Part shown: one piece after another, positions 15,287-21,756 of the stretch
How the letters are laid out: every line of letters begins with the position of its first letter
Position numbering within the stretch: the stretch's first letter is position 1
Source: a virus
Virus record (IMG/VR): IMGVR_UViG_3300020438_003088
Location: 1 to 24,830 of that record
Length of the DNA: 24,830 bases
Strand: one strand, 5' to 3'
Notes under the pieces: model-generated
The model's database searches: none
Seen by the model: the letters and a program-made list of their open reading frames with translations, nothing else
Told to the model about the DNA's origin: nothing
Made by a program: the position numbers and the translations under genes

Positions 15287-16731
15287 GTTCATGTAAACTG
15301 GTAATAAAAGACGAAGTAAATGTCAAATTTGAAAATTTAGATTTGAAATGGAGACAACGTCTGCACCAAAAATTTAAATATCAGATACCTTATGCTTTTC
15401 ATCTACCTGCTGTTAAGTTAGGAAGATGGGATGGAAAAATTGCATTTTTTGGATTGGGCGGTACAACCTATCTTAGTCTGGTTGAACAAATATTACCCAT
15501 ACTAGAAGACGGTGGTGTGTATGTTGATTTTAAAGATGAACGAGAACAACACGACTTTGAATTTAAATCTATAGACAAAAATTATCTATCTAATATTAAT
15601 TGGCCTACAGGTCACCCTCAAGCAGGACAACCAATAGAATTACGAGACTATCAAGTGGACACTATCAATAAGTTTATTGAAAATCCACAATGCATACAAG
15701 AGATCGCCACTGGTGCAGGAAAGACTATAATCACTGCGGCGCTGTGCCAGTTGGTCGAACCTTATGGACGTACACTAACAATAGTTCCAAACAAAAGTCT
15801 AGTGACACAAACAGAAGAAGACTTTGTTGCTTGTAATCTAGACACAGGCGTATATTATGGTGACCGTAAAGAAGTTGGTAGATACAACACAATAGCAACG
15901 TGGCAAAGTTTAAATGTATTAGAGAAGAAGGCAAAAAACGAACACAGCACCGAGTTCAAAGAATTTGTTGAGGGCATTAACACAATTATAATTGACGAAG
16001 TACACATGGCAAAAGCAGATGTACTCAAAAGACTACTGACAGGACCATTTGCACATTGTGGCATACGTTGGGGACTAACAGGTACAGTTCCAAAAGCAGA
16101 GTATGAGTTCATGGGTATCAAGGTATCTATTGGTGATGTTATTAACAAGTTACCTGCTAAAGAATTGCAGGACAAAGGTGTACTTGCAAACTGTCATGTG
16201 AACGTGTTGCAAACGCAAGACTTAAAAGAATTTAAAAACTATCCAGAAGAATTAAAATGGCTAACTACGGACAGCGATAGAATGACATGGGTCGCTCAAA
16301 CAATAAAAGATATTTCGTCATCAGGCAACACATTAATATTAGTTGATAGAATATCTGCAGGAGAAATATTACAAAAGAAAATAAAAGATTCTGTGTTCAT
16401 ATCGGGATCAACTAAAAATACGGAAAGGAAAGAGCACTACGATGAAGTGTCTACAGCAGAAAGTAAAATCATTATTGCAACATACGGAGTCGCCTCTGTT
16501 GGAATTAATATTCCTAGGATATTCAATCTTGTTCTTATTGAACCTGGCAAATCTTTTGTAAGAGTTATACAGAGTATCGGACGAGGTATTCGTAAAGCAG
16601 AAGACAAAGATAAAGTACAAATATGGGATATTACCAGTTCTTGTAAATTTGCAAAAAGACACCTAACACAAAGAAAAAAGTTTTACAAAGAGGCCAATTA
16701 TCCGTATAATATAGAAAAGATAGATATATGA
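15283..16731 (+). CDS. uvsW: UvsW-type DNA/RNA helicase (SF2)
   Basis: A 482-residue SF2 helicase. Motifs in order: RDYQ (residues 121-124), Walker A ATGAGKT (142-148), DEVH (238-241), GLTGTVP (264-270), an ATYGVASVGINIP stretch, and the arginine-finger motif QSIGRGIRK near the end. Length and an N-terminal domain before the motor match T4 UvsW, which remodels R-loops and stalled forks and switches origin to recombination-dependent replication. It starts inside the previous stop and its stop overlaps the next start, both as ATGA. Confidence 0.92.
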   Translation: MSSCKLVIKDEVNVKFENLDLKWRQRLHQKFKYQIPYAFHLPAVKLGRWDGKIAFFGLGGTTYLSLVEQILPILEDGGVYVDFKDEREQHDFEFKSIDKNYLSNINWPTGHPQAGQPIELRDYQVDTINKFIENPQCIQEIATGAGKTIITAALCQLVEPYGRTLTIVPNKSLVTQTEEDFVACNLDTGVYYGDRKEVGRYNTIATWQSLNVLEKKAKNEHSTEFKEFVEGINTIIIDEVHMAKADVLKRLLTGPFAHCGIRWGLTGTVPKAEYEFMGIKVSIGDVINKLPAKELQDKGVLANCHVNVLQTQDLKEFKNYPEELKWLTTDSDRMTWVAQTIKDISSSGNTLILVDRISAGEILQKKIKDSVFISGSTKNTERKEHYDEVSTAESKIIIATYGVASVGINIPRIFNLVLIEPGKSFVRVIQSIGRGIRKAEDKDKVQIWDITSSCKFAKRHLTQRKKFYKEANYPYNIEKIDI

Positions 16732-17231
16732 AAATTTTACAATTAGAAAATCAAACTTATACATTAGAAAAAATACCGGAATACGTAGACGATCAATTAA
16801 GATTTGCTGTATTAGATAATTCAAATCCTGCAGAGCCTGACTACTTTTTTATACCGCTTATATTTTTAGAAAGTTTTAATGCTCCAGCGGCTGTGTTAGA
16901 AATAGGTAAACACAAAATTAAGATGCCGTTGGATTGGAAGATGGTAGTAGGTGAAGCAGAGCAAGGCGAACTACACGTATTGCCCATCACAAGTTTAAAT
17001 GACAGAGGTTTTGAAGCATTTACATTTAATCCTTTAACAAGTGCTAAACCAGACTTTTACCCAATAGATATTGTAGATATCTATCAAGAAGTAAAATGGT
17101 ACTTTCCAAAAATTAAATCAGGACAAATACTTTGTGTTCCTTTAGAAACTAAGAAAAATCCCATATGTGCCTATTTTGTTAAAGACATTTCAAGACAATG
17201 TGAACAAATAGATTACAGCGAAGTATGGTAA
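16728..17231 (+). CDS. Conserved phage protein of unknown function
   Basis: A 167-residue protein directly coupled to UvsW by an ATGA overlap. It has a compact beta-rich look: LEKIPEYVDDQLRFAVLDN, then FFIPLIFLESFNAP, KMPLDWKMVVG, PITSLNDRGFEAF and VKWYFPKIKSGQILCVPL, then ends CAYFVKDISRQCEQID. I recall close relatives in marine T4-like phages, with no function assigned. Position in the UvsW unit suggests a replication or recombination accessory. Confidence 0.75.
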   Translation: MKILQLENQTYTLEKIPEYVDDQLRFAVLDNSNPAEPDYFFIPLIFLESFNAPAAVLEIGKHKIKMPLDWKMVVGEAEQGELHVLPITSLNDRGFEAFTFNPLTSAKPDFYPIDIVDIYQEVKWYFPKIKSGQILCVPLETKKNPICAYFVKDISRQCEQIDYSEVW

Positions 17232-17485
17232 AACCCAAAGGACAATCAGTTACAATACCAGCGCCGGTGTTAATGATCCCGGATGGAAATGACAAACTAG
17301 TGCCTGTGTGGATGGATAAAGGTGACTGGATACAAAATTTGATTAAACAATTACATTACTCAAAATGGCCTTATAAAAATATAAAGTATGGAGAAGGGCA
17401 ACTTACCATTAGATTTATGGACAAGGATCATGCTATAATGTTTTGTTTAAGTTATGAAGGGAAAAAATATGAAACCCAAACGTAA
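17225..17485 (+). CDS. Small conserved protein of unknown function
   Basis: An 86-residue protein that overlaps the previous gene by seven bases. It has no motif I recognise: a proline-containing start (VTIPAPVLMIPDGNDKLVPVW), a tryptophan-rich middle (MDKGDWIQNLIKQLHYSKWP) and a strand-like end (GEGQLTIRFMDKDHAIMFCL). It lies between UvsW-linked genes and the gp62-like gene, consistent with a small replisome accessory, but this is only context. Confidence 0.65.
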   Translation: MVKPKGQSVTIPAPVLMIPDGNDKLVPVWMDKGDWIQNLIKQLHYSKWPYKNIKYGEGQLTIRFMDKDHAIMFCLSYEGKKYETQT

Positions 17486-17915
17486 GTTTTTTGAATTAAG
17501 AAATGGATTAAAGGCCGTTGATTTTAGAAATAAAGATTATTATGATCGTATCGATGATCACGAAAAGTCTTTGTACTCGCCTTATATGTTGATGAGATAC
17601 GTATCTAGTGTATCATCAAAAGATCAATTTTATGTAGAACATTATGTAGAGATGACTAACGAATGTGTTAATAAACACTTGTTTACTTTATCTAGTAAAC
17701 ATAAAAAACTATGCTGGATATTAACTGCTATGTGCGGAGCATTAAAACAAGAATTTCATCCATGGATAAAACCAATGAAACGAGTACCTAATAAATCATT
17801 AAAGCAACTACAACAAATATATCCTAACTGGAAAGAATCAGATTTAGAAACATTAGACAAAATTATTACTGACCGAGAGTTAGAGGAATTGTTAGATGCC
17901 CACGGAATCAATTAA
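17469..17915 (+). CDS. Probable clamp-loader small subunit (gp62-like)
   Basis: A 148-residue protein from ATG 17469, which has AAGGG seven bases upstream; an in-frame ATG at 17454 lacks this and would overlap more. The pattern YSPYMLMRYVSS (residues 34-45), then VEMTNECVNKHLFTLSSKHKKLCW (about 62-85), then a helical end DLETLDKIITDRELEELLDA is like the small clamp-loader subunits (gp62-type) of T4-like marine phages. In T4, gp62 with gp44 loads the gp45 clamp. Neither gp44 nor gp45 is in the window. The call is by resemblance only. Confidence 0.5.
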   Translation: MKPKRKFFELRNGLKAVDFRNKDYYDRIDDHEKSLYSPYMLMRYVSSVSSKDQFYVEHYVEMTNECVNKHLFTLSSKHKKLCWILTAMCGALKQEFHPWIKPMKRVPNKSLKQLQQIYPNWKESDLETLDKIITDRELEELLDAHGIN

Positions 17916-18588
17916 ATTCACTTGCACATATTGTGGCAAGGCGTTTTCACGTGAAAGAACATTACACGTTCATATGTGTGAACCTAAAAGACGACATTTA
18001 CAAAAACATGAAAAATGGGTTCAAAATGCTTTCATAGTATTCCAAAGATTTTATGAAGTAAATCAAAAAAATGCAAAAACTAGGACCTATGATGACTTTT
18101 GCTCATCTCCTTACTATAATGCATTTGTAAAGTTTGGCAGATTTATGATGCATATAAATCCATTGTATCCAGACAAATACATAGACTACATTGTGTTATC
18201 TAGAATAAAACTTGATCATTGGTCACGTGAAGATTTATACGAAACATATCTTGTTGAAACACTGAAAGTTGAACCTGTTGAAGCGGCACTACAAAGATCA
18301 ATTACTACAATGATGGATTGGGCAGATACACAAAACGTACAATGGTCTGATTACTTTAGACTTGTAAACACAAACAGAGCAGTACAAAACATACAGTCGG
18401 GCAAACTATCACCGTGGCTAGTACTAGGTTGCTCTGCAGGCAAAAAAATGTTACAATCGTTTACAGACGAACAATTACAAATGACACAGAAATTTATTAA
18501 CCCAGAATATTGGTCAAGCAAGTTTAAAAGTTATCCGGCAGATTTATTGTTTGTCCAAGAAACAGCCAAAGGAGCAAGAATTGAGTAA
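17896..18588 (+). CDS. Zinc-finger protein of the marine T4-like phage core, unknown function
   Basis: A 230-residue protein. The N-terminus carries a zinc finger: Cys10, Cys13 and His24 with His26 or Cys28 (CTYCGKAFSRERTLHVHMC), a C2H2/C2HC-type knuckle. The remainder is mostly helical (YYNAFVKFGRFMMHINPLYPDKYIDYI, then ITTMMDWADTQNVQWSDYF). Relatives with the same layout occur in marine T4-like phages, unnamed, as far as I recall. The finger suggests nucleic-acid or protein binding. It overlaps the gp62-like gene by 20 bases. Confidence 0.75.
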   Translation: MPTESIKFTCTYCGKAFSRERTLHVHMCEPKRRHLQKHEKWVQNAFIVFQRFYEVNQKNAKTRTYDDFCSSPYYNAFVKFGRFMMHINPLYPDKYIDYIVLSRIKLDHWSREDLYETYLVETLKVEPVEAALQRSITTMMDWADTQNVQWSDYFRLVNTNRAVQNIQSGKLSPWLVLGCSAGKKMLQSFTDEQLQMTQKFINPEYWSSKFKSYPADLLFVQETAKGARIE

Positions 18589-18814
18589 GGTTAAAGTTGA
18601 AATAGCAGAAGAATTAGATTTTGATATAGGAGATTGCTGTATTATTATTAAACCAGATGGCTCTATTGGAAAATTAATATTGCCTGAAGTAAACAGTGAT
18701 ACTGTGCAATCTAAAGGTTACAAAAAAATGCTTGAGGTAGTAGACTTACTGAAACCTGGTAGCGGAAAAGCAATTGACGAATATGAACATAAACAAAAAA
18801 GGAATTTACACTAA
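18581..18814 (+). CDS. Small conserved protein with TTG start
   Basis: A 77-residue protein read from TTG 18581. AAAGGAG at 18568-18574 sits six bases upstream and the frame then starts MSKVKVEIAEELDFDIGDCC. An in-frame TTG at 18551 has no such site, and there is no upstream ATG in a reasonable place. Content: an acidic start, IIIKPDGSIGKLILPE, then a helix KGYKKMLEVVDLLKP. Function unknown. It overlaps the zinc-finger gene's stop by eight bases, and its last base is the A of the next ATG. Confidence 0.65.
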   Translation: MSKVKVEIAEELDFDIGDCCIIIKPDGSIGKLILPEVNSDTVQSKGYKKMLEVVDLLKPGSGKAIDEYEHKQKRNLH

Positions 18815-19428
18815 TGCCTGACGTAGATATTGATTTTTACGATAGACAAGGAGTACTTGATTTATTCAAGCATACCCCGGCAACTATTGTTAAAAACGAC
18901 ACACACGAAAGACACAAAACTGGAATATATTTCCATGACATTCCTGTTAATCCAAACACAAAAGGTTCAAGTATAGATTATAAAAAAGCAGAAGGCAGAG
19001 GCTATTTTAAAATTGACGTGTTAAATGTTAATATCTATAAAGATATAAAATCTGAAAGAGAACTTGTTGAGTTAATGATTGAAGAACCCGATTGGGATAT
19101 ATTAAAGAACGTAACTGTTGTTGATAATTTATTTCATTTGAATGGACATTTTAATATTGTAAACAAATTAGAACCTAAAAATGTAGAACAACTTGCGGCT
19201 GTATTAGCAATTATACGTCCAGCCAAAAGACATTTGATGCACAAATACTGGAAAGATATTTTAAACGAAGTATGGACCAAACCTGCTGACGGATCATACT
19301 TTTTTAAAAAATCCCATGCTATTGCATATGCTCATGCTATTGTAGTACAGATGAATCTAATGCGTAGGAATAAATATAGTTTTGATGCACAATCAGAAAA
19401 AGAAAAAAACAATCCGCAAAAAACTTAA
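18814..19428 (+). CDS. Miniature DnaE-like (C-family DNA polymerase-like) protein
   Basis: A 204-residue protein that looks like a stripped-down DNA polymerase III alpha core. PDVDIDF at residues 2-8 matches the PDxDxDF motif holding two catalytic Asp. GRGYFKIDVLNV (61-72, Asp68) matches the third catalytic Asp motif (G-V-K-F-D-x-L). LEPKNVEQLAAVLAIIRPAKR (119-139) resembles the ALYRPGP segment, and FFKKSHAIAYAH (163-174) the FNKSH-x-x-AYA motif. No PHP, OB or clamp-binding domain is present, and DnaE itself is about 1,100 residues. I recall relatives in cyanophages annotated as hypothetical. Activity is unknown; a regulator or remnant is as likely as an enzyme. Confidence 0.7.
   Translation: MPDVDIDFYDRQGVLDLFKHTPATIVKNDTHERHKTGIYFHDIPVNPNTKGSSIDYKKAEGRGYFKIDVLNVNIYKDIKSERELVELMIEEPDWDILKNVTVVDNLFHLNGHFNIVNKLEPKNVEQLAAVLAIIRPAKRHLMHKYWKDILNEVWTKPADGSYFFKKSHAIAYAHAIVVQMNLMRRNKYSFDAQSEKEKNNPQKT
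19369..19376 (+). promoter_or_regulatory. Weak late-promoter-like box (AATAAATA) inside the DnaE-like gene
   Basis: AATAAATA at 19369-19376, a T4-late-type -10, lies nine bases before ATG 19385 of the small basic gene. In AT-rich DNA this could be chance. Confidence 0.2.
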
Positions 19429-19543
19429 CAAAAAAACTTCTTCTAAAAAATCAGATCCGTATGGCTATAACCCGGATAGTCCTTTAACACAGCACTATCT
19501 TACGACAGGTGCTATACTTCCTGAAAAGAAGAAGACTAGGTAG
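19385..19543 (+). CDS. Small basic protein, 52 residues
   Basis: An ATG at 19385 opens a 52-codon frame ending in TAG at 19541-19543. The first half is almost all lysine, serine and threonine (KKKKTIRKK, then KKTSSKKS). The second half is DPYGYNPDSPLTQHY followed by LTTGAILPEKKKTR. The PYGYNPDSP-TQHYL sentence is not low-complexity and resembles small proteins seen at this place in marine T4-like phages, as I recall. It overlaps the DnaE-like gene by 44 bases and the convergent gene by eight. Function unknown; the basic front suggests nucleic-acid binding. Confidence 0.6.
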   Translation: MHNQKKKKTIRKKLNKKTSSKKSDPYGYNPDSPLTQHYLTTGAILPEKKKTR

Positions 19544-19910
19544 GTTTACGCATTAACTGAATAGTTCTTCGCTTTATTCGTTTCTTCGCAATATCGGCCA
19601 AACGTACTGTTGGTCCGTGTACTATCTTAACATCTTTACCACTTAATGTAGTCAATGTATATTTGAAATGCTTAAAGTCTTTCTTAAGAAATATATTAAT
19701 TGGTAATTTTCTGTTAGACTCCCACCACCAAGTTTCCCCTAGAGTTAAGAATAATTCTCTTTCTCTCGCTGTTGCTACCTTATCGTAGTCATACACACTT
19801 ATAACATTGGTGTCTTGGTTCTGTACAATACCTATATACTCAAAATCACTCTTTCGTACTAGAGTTAAGAATGGGTATTTCTTTCCTAATTTTTCAAATA
19901 TCTCGTTCAT
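19536..19910 (-). CDS. Conserved phage protein of unknown function
   Basis: A 124-residue protein on the minus strand, the only minus gene between 13.9 kb and the end. Its text is KKYPFLTLVRKSDFEYIGIVQNQD, then VISVYDYDKV, LGETWWWESNRKLPINIFLKK, and a basic end AKKRIKRRTIQLMRKP. The WWWESNRKxPINIFL and RIKRRTIQL sentences are ones I recall in unnamed cyanophage proteins. No catalytic motif is seen. Basic C-terminal residues could bind nucleic acid. Its orientation against all neighbours suggests a different expression class. Confidence 0.7.
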   Translation of the reverse strand: MNEIFEKLGKKYPFLTLVRKSDFEYIGIVQNQDTNVISVYDYDKVATARERELFLTLGETWWWESNRKLPINIFLKKDFKHFKYTLTTLSGKDVKIVHGPTVRLADIAKKRIKRRTIQLMRKPT

Positions 19911-19919
19911 TCACTTTCC

Positions 19920-19927
19920 AATAAATA
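19920..19927 (+). promoter_or_regulatory. T4-late-type promoter before the virion protein gene
   Basis: AATAAATA at 19920-19927 differs in one base from the T4 late -10 box TATAAATA. It lies 16 bases before ATG 19944, with no -35 and no clear ribosome site. This fits expression of a structural gene late in infection. Confidence 0.4.
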
Positions 19928-19943
19928 CTGTTAAATATGTACT

Positions 19944-20726
19944 ATGCAAACAGTCTCAAGGTATTTAATAACCAATTTGGTAACTGCCACAATAAGTGGC
20001 TATAACGGAAGGAACGCAAAAGTGTACGATCGTAGGTTAAAAGTATTTAAAGGAGTATCTAATCCTATTACTTTTACATTTAAAAACGAAGATCAAAAAG
20101 CACAATTTATTACTTCCAAAACCTACGAATTTAATTTAATTGATTCGGAAAGTAACAAGTCTGTACTGACTAGAAACTTAACAATTTTAGATGATGGTAG
20201 TACAATAGCAACCAAAGGACAAGCATCAGTAACAATCTCTGATGGTGATTTAATTTCATTAGATGCTAAATTTTACAATTATTCAATTAGAGAAGTTAAG
20301 TCAGATAATTCAAGAGAAGTAACTTACAGCGACACAGGATATAATTCTGCTGGAACCATTGAAATATTAAGTGGTGCATACCCAGAATTTGTAGCAAGTA
20401 TTGAACCTGTGTTTGTTGATATGTCTGGCGCAACATCAAGAAAAACTTCAGGAAATGTTTTTGCAAGACCTGGACAAAATAATAATTCTGCACTTCATAC
20501 TGTTGCGGCATATTGGTCAGGATACACTGGCAACTTTAAAATACAAGGCACACTATCAGCATCTCCAGATGCAACAGATTGGTATACTATACAAAATGTA
20601 GACTATTCCAATCAAACTGGTATTACCTACTACAACTTCACTGGCGTTTGGGAAAACGTTAGATTCACACACGATAGAACATCTGGTAATAACGGCTCAC
20701 TTGACAAATTGTTATATAGACTGTAA
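19944..20726 (+). CDS. Probable virion structural protein
   Basis: A 260-residue protein rich in Ser, Thr, Asn, Gly and Tyr, with beta-strand-like text throughout. The N-terminal half has KVYDRRLKVFKGVSNPITFTF. The C-terminal half has ALHTVAAYWSGYTGNFKIQG, a run TDWYTIQN and an end WENVRFTHDRTSGNNGSLDKLLYR. This resembles beta-sandwich proteins of marine T4-like phage particles (fibres, whiskers or capsid decoration), from memory. No signal peptide or membrane segment is seen. The late-type box upstream supports a structural role. It sits between replication genes, an unusual place. Confidence 0.6.
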   Translation: MQTVSRYLITNLVTATISGYNGRNAKVYDRRLKVFKGVSNPITFTFKNEDQKAQFITSKTYEFNLIDSESNKSVLTRNLTILDDGSTIATKGQASVTISDGDLISLDAKFYNYSIREVKSDNSREVTYSDTGYNSAGTIEILSGAYPEFVASIEPVFVDMSGATSRKTSGNVFARPGQNNNSALHTVAAYWSGYTGNFKIQGTLSASPDATDWYTIQNVDYSNQTGITYYNFTGVWENVRFTHDRTSGNNGSLDKLLYRL

Positions 20727-20736
20727 AATATAGTTT

Positions 20737-21756
20737 ATGAACCTGATCCAGTCGACTATTCTGACATCCTTACCTGCGGGTAAGAAAAAAACTCCATCTG
20801 GATGGATTGCCTTTAATGGACCTTGTTGTGTACACAACGGAGAAAGTCAAGATAGAAAAAAACGTGGCGGTATAATGAATAGTCCTGACGGAACTGTATC
20901 ATATCATTGTTTCAACTGTGGATTTAAAACTTCTTATATCCCTGGTAGAAAAATTTCAGTAAAAACTAAAAAATGGATGTCGTGGCTAGGCATTGACGAT
21001 AACACAATTAAAAAACTTGTCATAGAAGCGATGCGTTTGGAAGAAAGCGATAATGTAATTGAGAAGAAAAAGTTTGTTTCGTTTGTTAAAAAAACATTGC
21101 CAAAGAATGCACACAACCTTGCAGTATGGTTAGAAAAATATTTAAAGAAAGATTTAACAGACAAACAACACAATTATATTGATTCATTATTAAACTATCT
21201 AAAAGCAAGAGGTATCGGTCCCGAATGGTACGACTTTATGTACTCTCCAGACATGACTTTTGATTTTAATAGAAGATTAATAATACCGTTCTACTGGAAA
21301 GGCGATGTAGTAGGATACACTGGAAGATTGTTTGACAACTCTGACAAAGTAAAATATTATACAGAAGTACAACCAGGTTATGTGTTTAATTTAGATGCAC
21401 AAGACTGGAGCAGGAAATTTGTTATTGTGACAGAAGGACCATTCGATGCTATATCCGTTTCTGGTGTGAGCATACTAGGATCAGAGATAAATGATACACA
21501 AAGAGAGTTGATAGATGCCCTAGGTCGTAAGGTAATTGTAGTACCTGATAGAGATGCACCGGGAGAAAAATTAATTAACCAAGCAATGGATTTTCGTTGG
21601 AGTGTTGCATTTCCGGAATGGGAAGAAGGAGTTGACGATGTTGCCGATGCTGTGTTAAAATATGGAAGATTGTTTACAATGCAATCAATATTAAAATCAA
21701 CAGAGTCTAATAGACTTAAAATAGATTTAAAGAGAAAGATGTATGGCAGATTATAA
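20737..21756 (+). CDS. 61: DNA primase, gp61-like
   Basis: A 339-residue T7/T4-type primase. An N-terminal zinc site is formed by CC-x-H (Cys30/Cys31, His33) and CFNC (Cys58, Cys61), which reads the template site. The TOPRIM core has VIVTEGPFDAIS (EGPFDA, residues 233-238) and VVPDRDAPG (DRDAPG, 271-276) with acidic metal ligands. Length agrees with T4 gp61 (342). It makes RNA primers and works with gp41, whose gene overlaps its last 14 bases. Ten bases separate it from the virion protein gene, and no strong ribosome site is seen before ATG 20737. Confidence 0.93.
   Translation: MNLIQSTILTSLPAGKKKTPSGWIAFNGPCCVHNGESQDRKKRGGIMNSPDGTVSYHCFNCGFKTSYIPGRKISVKTKKWMSWLGIDDNTIKKLVIEAMRLEESDNVIEKKKFVSFVKKTLPKNAHNLAVWLEKYLKKDLTDKQHNYIDSLLNYLKARGIGPEWYDFMYSPDMTFDFNRRLIIPFYWKGDVVGYTGRLFDNSDKVKYYTEVQPGYVFNLDAQDWSRKFVIVTEGPFDAISVSGVSILGSEINDTQRELIDALGRKVIVVPDRDAPGEKLINQAMDFRWSVAFPEWEEGVDDVADAVLKYGRLFTMQSILKSTESNRLKIDLKRKMYGRL

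Noticed and set aside
19739-19872. 14-base direct repeat CTAGAGTTAAGAAT at 19739-19752 and 19859-19872
   Set aside because: Both copies encode F-L-T-L on the minus strand in the same frame, 120 bases apart, so the match is explained by coincidence of the same four residues rather than by a DNA element.
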